A stretch of DNA of 64,000 bases, from contig AP026539.1 in the NCBI GenBank assembly GCA_026075535.2, positions 806,001 to 870,000 on the forward strand. Reading direction: 5' to 3'. The position numbers and the translations under genes are program-made. Under the pieces are notes generated by a model. That model had not been told where the DNA came from. It worked only from the letters and a program-made list of their open reading frames with translations, and searched no databases. Of this stretch, positions 11,885 to 24,000 are shown piece by piece. The DNA comes from Tricholoma matsutake. Lineage: Eukaryota > Basidiomycota > Agaricomycetes > Agaricales > Tricholomataceae. Position 1 is the stretch's first letter; each line of letters begins with the position of its first letter.

Positions 11885-13240
11885 TGATAGGTCCACCTTG
11901 TCATTCAAGCTCGGAAAACACATCTACAATCATTGTTGAAGCTCTACAAAACCATATGAACCCCTCTGAAGCTCTACAAACCTCTATGAGCCTCCACAAA
12001 GTCACGAGAATGCTTCGAAATTCTTCGCAACGCTTTGAAACTCTTCACGACACCTCAAAATTCTTCGTATGCCTTCAGCCGCCATAGTACAACTCCCCTG
12101 ACCGTCGGACAGCTCAGGATATACACCTGGAACATCGTCGATGGGTTCCAAACCAGTATCGAGCAATATCGCAGCAATATTGGCCTTTGAACAAGTCCGA
12201 TATTTCCTCGACCAACTTTGAAAATCATCAAACATCGCAAATTGACATCAGACACTATATTGCTATCTGAATACTCATCGCACACATGCCAGACGTATCC
12301 CCTACCATTGTCGAACAATATCGCACCAATATCGGGCCACAAACAAAGTATGAAGAAACTTCGAAAATCTTCAAAAAACATCAAACCTCGAAAAACATCG
12401 TCGGACACAGTATTTCTTGTTTGAACGATCTTTGGATGCATGCTGGGCACATGGGACACTATATCATGTATATCGAACACATTTCGACTGCATGTGCATG
12501 CATACAATCCACTCGAAGCAGTTTCCAATGTTTTATTCAATTTATAACAAGGACAGTCTGGTTTTAGCTATTCTTTCTTATTATTTCTTCATCATGTGTT
12601 ATATTCACCCCTTCTAGGCTCGCTTTATTGTTCTGATATACTTATATTGTCTTTTGCCTCATGTTCTCTAGCCTTTTTAGGTACTTTCTTTATCTTATAT
12701 AAAAAGATGTACTAGATACAAAGAAAAACAAGAAAGTTGTCATCTTCCTCCCAGATCACAGTGATTTGAGAGTTCGGTTTAGTCTTATTCAGTCCAAAGT
12801 TTGGTGTTTTACACTAAACTTCCTCAAAATTCCTCAAAATTCCTTGCATTACGCTATTTTTGCTCTCACTTCTCTCGATTAGCCTTTTCTTCACTTCTAC
12901 TACTCGTCTAGTGCCCCGATCTTGCGTCCGAACATATCTGCGCACTCGAAATTCCTCGAAACCTCTTTGAAAAATATTGCAACATCTCAAAAATCATTGC
13001 AACATCTCAAAAATCATTGCAATGTCTCGCAAATCATCACAATGTCTCACAAATCATCGCAAGTCCTCGAAACACATTCTTTTAGCCTTGGACTGCTCGA
13101 CAAGCAGTTGTTTTATGACTATTTGACAGCCGGTCTGACAGGTGACATCTAGAGGGCCTCACACCCTTCCTCTGACTCATGTTATACCATCTGAAGCCTT
13201 TTTGTGGGTTTTGTTTGGGTTTCCGGGTTGAGCATCATCA
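11885..13240 (+). repeat. LTR-like dispersed repeat, copy B
   Basis: It starts TGATAGGTCCACC and ends GGGTTGAGCATCATCA. TATA-like TTATATAAAAAG lies near 12694. A tandem ~20-nt array (unit close to AAAAATCATTGCAACATCTC, about five copies) lies at 12968-13075. It interrupts the KDZ cargo gene. No target duplication was seen. Confidence 0.55.
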
Positions 13241-13729
13241 ACAGACAACCCAGTGGCCAGTGCTGACTCATCTGCTCCTGCTCCCATGCCTGTGCCCATG
13301 CCTGACCCTGAGGGCCAATCCCAAGGCTTAGTTGCATCTTCGCCCAACCTGCATTCACAATCAAGAGCCATAAAAGCTGCAAAAGGCAAATCCAAGCCAA
13401 AGAAACCTGGCCAAAGGTCAATGGCAGAACAGGTACACAACTTGAACACAAGTGCAACTCTGTTGAACAATGTACAAGTCCATCAAATGACGATGGACAT
13501 ACTCTGTAGAGCTGGCATTGCTCAGCCACAGCCAATAAATGGTCCAAGTGATGGTGAATTGCAGTATCTTATACCTCGAGACATGTACATGAGGTACATG
13601 TGACCCATGTCAGGCAACAATGTGAATGACCCACCTATTGATCCATCCCTGTTCCGAAACAACAACTCCACTCCACCTCCTCAACAAACATCACAACATC
13701 CTAAACCTTGCCCCCTTTTTGGTGGCCAG

Positions 13730-13815
13730 GACATGGGAGCAGCCAGGATATGGAAGCAGCCAGGACACAGGAGTGGCCAGAACATGGGAGTGGCCAGAAC
13801 ATGGGAGTGGCCAGC
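13730..13815 (+). repeat. 18-20 nt minisatellite in KDZ cargo
   Basis: About five units close to ACATGGGAGCAGCCAGGAT. The reverse complement of this unit forms the array at 16022-16130, so the two arrays are inverted relative to each other within the same element. Confidence 0.7.
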
Positions 13816-14342
13816 ATGCCTGACATAGGATTGTCAGCAGTTAGCTATCAACCAATGACCCCACCCCCATCCCAACAAAACCTGACAATCAACCAATCAG
13901 AGGGTTGACAGCAAAAGACAGCTGATGACCTTGTGCAACAGGAGGCCATTTTAATCACAACCCTTGGTAAAAGAGAGAAGAGGAAACATGTGAAATTTTC
14001 AGACTAATTATACAACAATATTTCTGTATGAATGTAAAATAAAATGGTCCAACCATTACTTTTTTCTGCCTCATTTGACCTCCTCTCTGTCCTTGGATGT
14101 TCCCACTCTCTTCTTGGGTTTGGCTGAGGGGTGGTACTTCTCAAAGGCCAGGTGGGTGACACATGGCAAGGGGACTGGTGTAATTGTGGAGGAGGAGGGG
14201 AATGCAATGCCAGCAGTGAAAGAGGGGTGGGTGGTATGAACACATTGCTGGTGGATACCATTACTGGTTCCACAGGGTCAGCATTGGGGATTGAGGGGGG
14301 TTGAAGGAGGGGAGGAAGGGGTGCATCCACCATCCACAGAGG

Positions 14343-15963
14343 TCATACATCGAACTGATTCCTGAGAATCTTGTGGCGTGGCAGGGACGACCTTGATTTG
14401 AGGACCATGTCCTTCTTCCTCAAGCCCAGTGGGAGCGGGGGCAGGAGTGGGAGTGGCATGTGGGGTGGCAGGTGGAAGTGTGGGAGTGGGTGTGGGTGCG
14501 GGAGTGGCAGTGCAAGTGCAAGTGCAGGAATGGGGGTGGGAGCAGCAGGTGGCAGTGCAGGAGCAGCAGGTGGGGCAGCAGGTAGAAGTGTGGGAATAGG
14601 GGCAGGAGCGGGAGCAACCTCACCTCCGTCTTCCTCAGGCCAAGCTGCCTCATGTCTATCTTTCTCACTATCAGCATCAGCAGCAGCCCTGTGCCAGTGA
14701 TCCTCCCAAACAGCTGCCCCAGTATCCTGCTCATCTTCATTGACCTCCATACCATACCTTTGCCTATAGCTTGGACCCTCTCCAAGATAGTGCAGCTCAC
14801 CTGCACCATTGTACAACACAAGGGGTTGTGGGCAGAACCCCGTGTACTCTTCCATCTCATCCATCCTCCTGCTCAAGCTGGCCATATTCTCCCGTATGTT
14901 GGCCATTGCTCTGGGAAAGTTCTGATGGAGCCAATCACCCTGATTGTACAGATGATGCTCCAGTTCTTGTATACAGTTGTTGAAGTCATGGAGCTCACCA
15001 GCAGTAATGGGAGTGGGAGCGGGAGCAGGAGAGGGTGAGGGAGAAAGGGTGGGTGTTCATGCACGATGTTGGAGGAATATGTTGCTGTGGTCAATGTTCA
15101 GTGGTTATTTGTATGGTGATATGTAGTACTTACCCTTCAATTTTCCTTTTTCTTCCCTTGTGAACCTCCACGAGGATCCAGCCTTCTTCCCCTTTCTTCT
15201 GGCTGCACCCTTTCCTTTCTCTGGCTTGTCCCCTCCATGACCATCTTTCATTTTTTCACACTTGACTTTGCCCTTCCCACATTCGAAACATGTGCCCTTC
15301 CCATTGACCTGTTTGTGACATTGTCACCCAAGCCAGAAGCATTGTATGCAGAGAGTGGGCCTTACTCCCCCATGCACCAGTTGTCGCCATTGTTCCCTTT
15401 GCTCCTTTTGCTCCAACAATCCATCTCCATCACTTTCCGTCCCCTCTGATTCCCCATCATTTCCTAAATCCTCACCAGAGCTCCCACTGCTGCTCTGAAG
15501 TCGCCTGGTCCTGCCACTCCCACTTGGTCTTGCTGGAGTGGTTGGGGTGGGTGGTGCTGATGGGCATGCATCTGGGCATCAATGTTCTGGCTGGCATGAC
15601 CTTGATCCTGATGGCTCCACTGGCACCTGTGGTTTCCTTCACCTGCTCTCCCCTCAAGCTCCCACTCCCATTCCTGTTCCCATTCCCATTCCCATTCCTG
15701 CTCCTGTCTCCTTCCCTGTCCCTGTTTCTGTTCCCATCCCTGTCCCTGTTTCTGTTCCCATCCCTGTCCCTGTCCCCTTTCCTGTTCCTGTTCCTGTTCC
15801 TGTTCCTGTTCCTGTTCATGCTCTCATTCCCCTCCCTTATCCCACTCCCTTCCCTTGTCCCGCTCCCTTCCCCTCCCTCATCCTGCTCCCTTCCCTCATC
15901 CTGCTCCCACACCCCCACGTTGGAACTTGATGTCCATAATGCAGATGGAGGGGTAAGCTTCAT
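14343..15963 (-). pseudogene. Zinc-cluster-like hypothetical gene in KDZ element
   Basis: Coding segments on the minus strand. From 15963 there is an acidic start and then a low-complexity Asn/Arg/Asp-rich stretch (15900-15660). A cysteine-bearing segment follows (15360-15270), with CIQC and CFECGKGKVKCEKMK and a lysine-rich continuation to about 15130, where a GTAAGTAC donor sits. After the splice comes a helical segment (15000-14800), with ENMASLSRRMDEMEEYTG, then Ala/Pro repeats and the end LRNQFDV at 14343. Proteins with this order (low complexity, Cys pairs, lysine tail, coiled coil) are common and uncharacterised in Agaricomycete repeats. In-frame stops suggest decay. Function unknown; nucleic-acid binding is a guess from the Cys pairs. 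Confidence 0.45.
15690..15830 (+). repeat. C-rich hexamer/dodecamer array
   Basis: Repeats of CCTGTT/CCCTGT/CCCATT. On the minus strand they encode the Asn/Arg/Asp-rich stretch of the zinc-cluster-like gene. Confidence 0.8.
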
Positions 15964-16021
15964 TTATTTCAAATCAGGTTGAAGTTAAGGGCTGCTGCCA
16001 TGTCTCTGGCCACTGCTGTGT

Positions 16022-16130
16022 CCTGGCTGCTCCCGTATACTGGCCACTCCCATATACTGGCCACTCCCATATACTGGCTGCTCCCATATATTGGCTGCTC
16101 CCGTATACTGGCTGCTCCCGTTTCTCTATC
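16022..16130 (+). repeat. 18-nt minisatellite (CTGCTCCCATATACTGGC)
   Basis: Six or so units, alternating CTGCTCCC and CCACTCCC with ATATACTGG. It is the inverted counterpart of 13730-13815. Confidence 0.8.
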
Positions 16131-16163
16131 CACTCCCATGTCTTGTCTATCCCAACTGACATT

Positions 16164-16563
16164 ATGATCAATTTGCAGTCTGGCAACATGACCATGCCGC
16201 CATACTACCTGGTGGCCCACAACCAGCTCACCCTACCTGCTGATCCAGTAAGTGTCATCCTCATTTGTGTTTCTACATTAGTTCATCCTGTTGCAGGACC
16301 TGACAGACAGGGAGTTGTTGAGCTGCCATGCTGAAGTGAAGGCCCTTCAAGACCAGCTTGGCACATCATACAAGGATGCCAGTCATCATCTGTACATGGC
16401 CAAGGTGGAGAAGCTCAAACAACAAGATATAACATTGAAAACATATGCCATTTTGAAGGAAAGGGTTGAAAATAAGTTGAAATCATTCAAAAGGAGGTTC
16501 TCAGAAATTACGCCGTCATCCCACTCAGATGCTATGGCTGATCCCCCTGCCAATTCCCAGTGA
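16164..16563 (+). CDS. Small spliced hypothetical protein, KDZ cargo
   Basis: Exons 16164-16247 and 16297-16563 are joined across a 49-nt intron (GTAAGT donor, TTGCAG acceptor, phase 0), giving 116 aa. The N-terminus is MINLQSGNMTMPPYYLVAHN. After the junction comes a helical, coiled-coil-like segment, DLTDRELLSCHAEVKALQDQ. A basic stretch with NKLKSFKRRFSEI follows, and the end is PPANSQ. The start was placed at the first in-frame ATG after the minisatellite. It lies 86 bp inside the right terminal repeat of the KDZ element and points outward, mirroring the KDZ gene at the other end. No domain is recognised. It shows no stop or frameshift, unlike its neighbours. Confidence 0.5.
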
Positions 16564-16648
16564 TGTGGAAGGATAATTAATACCTTACTCATTATATATA
16601 CATCTATGTAGCTTTTGTCTGTATTCTGTTCTTAATGCACATCATTGT

Positions 16649-17242
16649 AGTAATATCATTGTTTTTGTGGTCCTGTCAAGCTCCAATGTCAGTGCCGCTT
16701 CCCCAGTCCCATCCCCATTCCTGTTCCCATTCCTGTCCCCATTCCTGTCCCTGTTCCTGTCCCCACTCCCATCCCTGTCCCCACTCCCATCCCTGTCCCC
16801 ACTCCCATCCCTGTCCCCACTCCCATCCCTGTCCCCACTCCCATCCCTGTCCCCATCCCCATCCCTTCAATTGCATTTCAAACATTACTAATGTCTGTAC
16901 TATGTTCTTAATGCACATCTATCTGTATGGTACAGCAAGTAAAGTAGTAATGTAGTCATTGGTTAATTAATAGAGTATGTACACATATATAATGAATTTG
17001 ATGGCATCCATTGAAACAGATAATACAATGTGTACAGTCAATAGTCCCCATCCCCATCCCTTTCCCTGCAATTGCATTTCAAACATTACTAATGTCTGTA
17101 CTATGTTCTTAATGCACATCTATCTGTATGGTACAGCAAGTAAAGTAGTAATGTAGTCATTGGTTAATTAATAGAGTATGTACAAATATATAGTGAGTTT
17201 GATGGCATCCATTGAAACAGATAATACAATGTACAGTCAATA
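16649..17242 (-). repeat. Right terminal inverted repeat of the KDZ element
   Basis: Inverted counterpart of 1777-2236, with two units (about 16862-17041 and 17050-17242). It also contains an 18-nt array of CCACTCCCATCCCTGTCC (16750-16860) that has no equal-length match on the left. The outer end reads ...GTACAGTCAATA. Confidence 0.75.
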
Positions 17243-18010
17243 TTTCTCATCTCATTTCAGTTTTTATTACTTACAAAATCTTCAGGTCTTGATGACAATG
17301 ACTGCCCAGACCACAAAATGAACAGGGAGACCCAGCTGGCACAGCAACAAGGGGAACACCTGGGATGGGGATGACAAAGATGAAGATGATATGTATGACC
17401 AGGACAATGGTGAGGACACCAGGAAAGATGACAATGATGAGGAAGAGAGCAGCAACAACAAAGAGGATGGCAATGATGAGGACAGCAACAATGAAGGCCC
17501 AGCAAGACAGAGAGGGTAGGAGAATGAGATGACCATGACCACCCATCACACACCCAACTTTCCAGAACAATGAAACTCAATGGGAAGCAGGTTGCCATGG
17601 CAACAGCCAGCAGTGGGGTGGTGAGGCAAGAACCAGAGGTGCTGGTAGAGGGCCATGCAGACAGTAACCAGGATAGGGAAGCCACATATGCACTTTGCCA
17701 GGTGGATGTCCACGAGTCGACTGTTGGGATGTATGGGTTGAAGCTTAGACTTCTACATAGTAATGTAGATGCTCAACAGGACCCCCCACCACAGGGAAAT
17801 TAAAAAAAAAAAATCTGGAATCTGAGAAAATTTTCACAAATATATATGTATATTCTGGGAAATAATCTCATGAAACATTGGAAAGTGGAAGACATATCTG
17901 ACATATGCCAAACATGTGGGTCATGAAGCAATCCCAAAGACAATTGGAACTTTGAAACAGATAAGATAAAAGAAACTATAATTACCCTGATGGCAGCACC
18001 ATGGGTGGGC
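17243..18010 (+). other. Acidic low-complexity coding-like stretch, unassigned
   Basis: From about 17380 to 17510 the plus strand can encode an Asp/Glu/Asn-rich run (DGDDKDEDDMYDQDNGEDTR and similar), then mixed frames with stops. No family is recognised and no start could be chosen. It may be the tail of a gene cut by the KDZ element. Confidence 0.25.
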
Positions 18011-18124
18011 AAACAAATGGTGGGATGATGGCCAGCAGGCTATGCTGGTTGTTGTGTGAGGTGTTGACAGGTGTTGACCTGAGCATGCAACTACAGTTGT
18101 TTTGATATATCAACCCTAACTCTA

Positions 18125-19195
18125 ATGACTGGTGTTTTCAGACACTTTGATGGTACAGACACAAAGCTGACACTCTCATCACCTGCTACAGATGATGAGA
18201 TAAAGGCCTTGACTGGATGGCCAGAGAAGGAGGACACTGCAATGTACCTCTTATCACAGGAGCTCACCGACTCAACCCCCACCAAGTACATGTGGAAGAG
18301 CACCATGGCAGACATGTGGTCAGCCATAGTCCTTGAGTTTACACAGAAGACCATGCTCATATGCTCAAACATACACTCAAAGTTTATGGCCATGCACTAT
18401 ACCATTGGTGTGAATCCATGCCAAGCTAGACACTCCTGAATGCTGATGTTGCTGACAACAACTACCACACCCTTGTAATGAACTTCCTCCCACCCTATCT
18501 TGCATCATTTGTTGCCCAGATATCAGCAAATGTGAATGGTACAACATGCTGCCAGCGCTGCTAGTTCAACTGCTCCTGCCGCACCCTTAGACCCAGAGCT
18601 CCTAGAAATGTTGCCTGAGTCCATGATGACCCTCACATTGGAGGAGTACAATTGTCAGGCTGACAAGAAAACCTCCAAGCCCAAGGACACAGGTGTAGCA
18701 GTGAGCATGATGGCAAGTGAGAAATCAAGCTCAAGAACAGGTGGAGGCAAGAGCAGCAAGGGGAAAGGACCACAGAAGCCTAAAGGAGTCTGCTGGAACT
18801 GTGGTGGTAAGGGCCACAAGTCAGATGTGTGCCAAAGCCCTAAGATGGATGAGAAGTTGAAAGACCAGAAATCCAACAACCCAAAGGGGAATGGAAAGCC
18901 AAAGCCAGGCACTGGTTCCTCAAATGCAGCTGCAAGTACCACAGCCAGTGCTGCTCTCAACAAAGTTGCAGGAGCATGGAGCGCATTCAATATTTATGAT
19001 GACCAATATGATGATCCTGTCTACAATGGACCACTGTGGGAACTAGTCCTATCCCACAGGTTGCATCTCATATCAGACAATGGTGACCATGATGATGAAG
19101 CCACAGAAGCTACTGATGAAGACATGCCCAGCTTGATCCCCCTGGAACTGCTGATGATGAGCACCACACTGTTGTTATTCAGGTTGGCCAGTGCC
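18125..19195 (+). pseudogene. Copia gag fragment (UBN2-like plus CCHC knuckle)
   Basis: A TTTTCAG acceptor near 18139 precedes HFDGTDTKLTLSSPATDDE. A helical gag core follows (WKSTMADMWSAIVLEFTQK), with a frame break at 18440-18535 that reads through as NNYHTLVMNFLPPYLASF in another frame. Then come a linker and the zinc knuckle CWNCGGKGHKSDVC (about 18790-18833) with a Lys/Pro-rich tail. The order matches gag of basidiomycete Copia elements. Protease, integrase and RT are absent: the sequence meets the 3' part of the Helitron near 19200. Confidence 0.7.
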
Positions 19196-19205
19196 ATAAT
19201 CAAAT

Positions 19206-21020
19206 CTAGTAGTTCTTGTTCTCTGAATTCTTGACATAAAGCACCTGAGCCACCACCTGTAATCTTCTGGCTATGGATTCCTGACAAGATAAGAGTGCCT
19301 TTAGCAGCAGTGCCTCTTGATAAAGCAGTATAATAACCTTGATGTGTTCTAGTCTCTGCAAGGTCAGCAACATTTCTCTGTCAGGTTTTGCCTTGTGAAG
19401 CATAGTCAGTCATAGCAAAATTCAGTAAAGCTTCAACTTGGTTTTGAGATATCACAAGAGAAGTATCATCTGTGAGTTGGCAGGAAGTATTAGTTGTAGT
19501 TTTAACCAAGGGCACTACATTACACAAGTTTGAGAAATAAAGTTTCTAGATGCATATCTTCTTCAGTGCCTTTGCTATAGTCCCAATCATAGACAGTTGC
19601 TTCTTGACCTTTTGTCATACAGAGTTCTGTTGCCACATTGTGTTGAATCATAATTGGCATGCCCACACAAAGTGATAGTTTAGCAGGAATCAGTTTGGAA
19701 TTTCTGCATGGTGGCTGATTCCATAAAGTCTGTTGTACTTCTGTGGTCAATTTGGTATGGTGCACAAGTTGCCTTTTTGTTATCTCATCATCATCACTAG
19801 ATGGAATGGTGTCTTGAGACAAGAAATGGTTCAATTGCTGGCCAGTTTCTGCTGCAAATTTAAGGCCACCTAATCAGTTGATTTCATCTTTCTGGGAGTT
19901 AAGTGCCATGATGATTGATACATTCCTACACTCCATTTGTGACACATGTGATTGTCCCTTGATTTTACTTGATACAAGTGTGCAAAAATGCAATATCTGC
20001 CTGAGTGCATGCTTTGTACTGCATATTTTGCAATGGAGTTTGAAACTGTAGATCTCTGTGGGAGTCAGCAACCTGTCTCTGATTTTGCCACAGGATTACA
20101 ACAGTAGTAACTTGGTGCAATAATGCCTTTCCCATGGCTGCTTCTTGACTTTGTACTGACTGTGCATTATCCCAACAGTCCAACTATACAAAGAAGCATT
20201 TCCTCCACCAATAGATGGTGGTAATTGTGCAAAATCACCAGAAAAAAATCATGTGCATACCACTAAAAGGAGAAGTTGGATTGTTCATAAGCTCAACCTG
20301 TCTTGCACTAGTCTCAGCACGATAGCATGGACACTTTGTCAAAAAAACATAGTTTACTCCTTGTAGTCATGTTTTTGCTTGTGCTAATTGCACAACACTG
20401 GATCTTCTTCCTTCTGAGTGAATTGCAAACATTTAATGATCAGTTGAGCTGTTTAGGAAAACTGCAGCACTTCCAGTAGGAGCTACAATTACTAATTGAT
20501 GAGCTTCCTTTTTCTGTGTAAATAAATGTGTTAGTGACTTTAGCACTCTGGTTTTCCCTGTGCTGGCCATGCCTGCAAGATTCATTTTTAGTTGCTCAGG
20601 GTTTTCACTACAGGAATGATTTGCCACAATGCAATAAGCTCTTTCTTGCTCTGTGTTCAATCCAAAATCCTTTACTATTTTGTCTATCAAAGGTTGCCAT
20701 TTCAGTGTTGCACTTTTTCTTTGTAAATGAGATTTGTCTACTACTTTTACCTCATTTGGTGCCCAATTTACTGCATGTCCCATTTTCTGTTGCACTTGTG
20801 CCTGAGGCAAAAATTGAGCTCTTTCTTCAAAAACATGAGCACATGCTGACATTACAGTAGCATTCCATTGTCCTGGAAGCTTACTCACTGATATAGGCTC
20901 TGGTGCTAATTGCAAATCTGAAGGTAAGAGTTTTGCATTACAGTTTGTCCATCCTGCATCAGTCAGAATGCTTCTGATTGAGGTCATAGTCTGCATGCAT
21001 GCACAGCTGAGCTTTACCAA
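19206..21020 (-). pseudogene. Helitron Pif1-type helicase domain
   Basis: Walker A is GMASTGKTRVLKSL (about 20570), and APTGSAAVFLN follows near 20460. Then come LHQVTTVVILWQNQRQ and YKACTQADIAFLHT (20130-19970), the late helicase segment LCVGMPIMIQHNVATELCMT (19690-19610), and at the end HSQKITGGGSGALCQEFREQ (19280-19215). These match the Pif1-like C-terminal half of Helitron proteins, which unwinds DNA during rolling-circle transposition. The frame changes near 20430, 19965 and 19400, so it cannot make a full protein. Confidence 0.75.
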
Positions 21021-21055
21021 ATGCTATCATCTGCAATTGTTTGATCAAGATTGGT

Positions 21056-24000
21056 CTATACTGTGTTGTCTTCTTCTGCCCAGCTTGGTATTGAGAATGA
21101 CCCTTTTTTCATTTGAGCATGGAAATCATCTTGTGCATCCAAGCATTCATATTGTATGTTCATATTAGCCATAATTTCTTTTTGACACTCTGAAAATTTG
21201 TAGTTTATGAAGGCATCATTCCATGTGTTGTCTGCATGTTTCAAATGTAGACCTGCTCTCCATGGCATGAACAAAGTGAGCATGGAACTGCAATAATATT
21301 CTTGATCCCATTGGTTGCATTGTGGAATGGTAGTTCCAATAAAATTTGGAATTTGTGCCTTACCAGGTGCCAACCAGTGACTTGCATGTGTTGTTGAAAA
21401 GGGGTTCTCTGGTAAAAATTTAAGCAAAGAAGCTTGTGGTTTAACCTGTAATTTCTCTTCATCATCAACTTCAGAATCAGAGTCTTTATCTGTCTGAACC
21501 ACAGTGGGATGTGAGGATTTGTTAACCTTTGATTTAACATATTGGCAGTGGGATATCCAGTCATATAAACAGACAGATTCCAACTCTGGAGCATGTGAAA
21601 GATAGTCATCTACCAGTGAAAAACCTACTATGTTGTGATGCTGTTGAAGTATTGCCACCTTCTCATCTGTTGGATGTTCTTGAGCAAATGTTGAATCAGT
21701 ATTCCATGCAGCATGAACTTTTGATACAAATGATTTACAGTAAAAAGGAACAAAGATATAACTAATGTAGTGGTCTGGATTATCTAAAAGATACAAACAT
21801 ATCATTGGTGATCCCATATCCATCTTTGCAGACAAGCAATTAACAATTTTGGTCATCGATTGGTATGCCTTTGCCTGTCATACTTCTTCTCCTGCTATCA
21901 ATTCAGCATTCTTCTGAAATACTGCTCTGACTGTATCAAATATTATATGAGTCTTTAGAGTTGGCTTTGTTATGTAGATGGAGATGTACAACAACACAAC
22001 TTTGATAGCAGTGCCAGAGCACAAACTAGTGACATCAGTATTGCATCTAAAGAGATATGTGATAGGATATGTAAATGTGTTTAGCATTGACTCTCTTTTT
22101 TTGCAGTTTAGACTGCCAGTCTCTTTATCAACTTTTGTATATTCAAATAGAGGCCTTGGATCCCATGCCTTACATTTGTACCAAATATTATCTAAACAGC
22201 CTGTAAATGAACACAGTTTATGTTGAGAACCATTTTTATTTATATTAGTTGTGCAAGTATGGACATTTGATTTCAGCAATAAATCATCAACTGTCTCATG
22301 ATAATTTATGATCCATAAAGCCATAGCAGTACATTTGTCACAATCTTGACAATTTGTTACAGTGCATAGAGGTGGTGTAGGAACAGGTAATGTTTCAGTA
22401 GGATCCTCATATTTTTCTGAAGCCATTTTCAATTCCACTTTTTTTTCTACTGTTTCCTTTGACCCTGTAATAAACTCTCCAGCATGAGAACTTTCTAAGT
22501 ATTTGACTAAGCTCTCAGAAAAAATGGAATTAGGATCTTTAATGTGATGCCAAATTTCCTCTGGAGCAATGGCACCTTTTATCCACAGCAGCATATGTAA
22601 ATGCAATGTTAATCTTCCTTGCTGTTCTACTGTACTGTAATATGCAGATGTGTCACCAAACAAGCCTTTTTTTGTAGAACCAACTCCTAAAACATGTTTA
22701 ATAAACATCTGTATCATAAAGTGAAAGAACTGGGCTCTGGCAACAGGATTGTTAGCAATCAGCCTGAATCTATCATCTGGTACATGAATAAATGGATTAA
22801 AGGTCTCTTTGGTGTCAGCATGATACAAGGAAATGGGATGTGTGGTATCAACTGTAGAAATTGTAAAATACCAAGGTGGAGCACTCATGTATGTCATTAG
22901 AGATCACAGCTCATTTCTCATGTACTTCTTACTTGTTATTGAACCCTTCCCCTTTCCACTAACATGGTCTAAATCTTTTATTACTTGAAAGCAAAGTTCC
23001 TCCTCTTCATTTGCAGGAAGTACTACTTCTCCTTCTGACATTATTCTGGCAATGTACTGCAAGGTGTCTTGATCAACACTCAACAATCATCCAGCAATGC
23101 CATTAAACTTTGTTGACTCTGCAAGTAAAAAACCTCCAGAGGTAGCAGCCTTTATTTGCTCATGGCTAAAGGCAACAAAAGGAAAGCTGACATCTAGTTG
23201 AAATCTTTTGTCATAATACATCAAAAGGTAGCATTTATGTGACTTATGAGATAATGGTGTGGTGCTGATGCCTCCAAGGCCATATGGAAATAGCCATGGA
23301 AAAACTTGAGGATATAAGTTTGGATTATTGTAAATTGATTGAGTTTCTAAAGCATGGCTCACTGATAGAGCTGCTCCTTTGTTGTTCCAATGCTGCAGTG
23401 CAATACCTTTGTGTGCAGCAACTGTCTTGGTCATGAGTAGTTCCCCAGTAATTCCATGAACCACAGATGGGCAGTCTCCATCTTGTACTCCATCATCTAT
23501 GGCTGAGCCAAAGGTATTTGTAGCCTCTGGAATCTTATTTTGACAAATCATGTCTGTATTCAATAGACACTGGTGGCATATTCTCAGGATATTTGTTTAG
23601 CTCATCATATGATATAGTTAAATCAGCATAATCCCTGTGATTGAGTTCAGCCACTCCAGAGCTTTTGTCTTTGTACTAGCAAAGGAGTCCGCTTAATGTC
23701 TTCTTCTGCAGGTTTACATGGCCCAGTAAACAGAATTGCTAGTACATCATCTAAATCCTCTATTGGAGGAGGCAGAAGGTTGTAGACCTTTGGGATTGGA
23801 GACTACTGATGCTCCTTCAACATCCATCGGAGTTTCAAATGCAATTACATGAGAGATCATTTTCCTGAGACCTGAAGAAGCAACTCAAATTAACTCATAC
23901 TCATTGAATTAACAATTTCTCTATAAATCTTAAGCTTGATAATTGAGGTGGAGTCTCCCCTACCCATAAACCATTTTCTAGTGCATGTGGTGGCATTTTA

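Larger units (their letters stand above)
8213..14007 (+). pseudogene. KDZ-linked cargo gene, split by two insertions
   Basis: This gene diverges from the KDZ gene about 140 bp away. Coding pieces: 8213-8500 (start MPPEPSESPGHRWYQKG); 8500-8790, including WFQNQLPAIKRVFESMTAEE; then an intron (donor GTGAATG at 8791, acceptor TTTTGCAG near 11018) that now holds a 2.16 kb element. Next come 11018-11880, with DGFPILPTPWKGSLYKKKEL and INPEYLPARFKW. LTR-like copy B interrupts at 11885-13240. A proline/glutamine-rich part follows from 13241, and the gene ends ITTLGKREKRKHVKFSD at 14005-14007. It resembles uncharacterised proteins often found beside KDZ transposases in Agaricomycetes; I know no function. 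In-frame stops and the insertions make it a pseudogene. Confidence 0.55.
1777..17242. mobile_element. Candidate 15.5 kb KDZ DNA transposon
   Basis: Both ends carry the same sequence in inverted orientation, starting TATTGACTGTACATTG and arranged as two tandem ~190 bp units (left 1777-2236, right 16649-17242). Between them lie a KDZ transposase gene (minus, 8072 to 2272), a divergent cargo gene (plus, from 8213), a minus-strand gene (15963 to 14343) and a small spliced plus-strand gene (16164-16563). KDZ elements (Kyakuja-Dileera-Zisupton) are known to be large and to carry cargo. Later insertions at 8823-10981 and 11885-13240 inflate the length; without them the element is about 12 kb. No target-site duplication was found at the inferred ends, so the boundaries are an inference from the inverted repeats. 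Confidence 0.6.

Noticed and set aside
17050..17242. Independent tandem satellite rather than a transposon end
   Set aside because: The same two-unit arrangement occurs inverted at 1777-2236 with matching inward sequence, which fits terminal repeats better.
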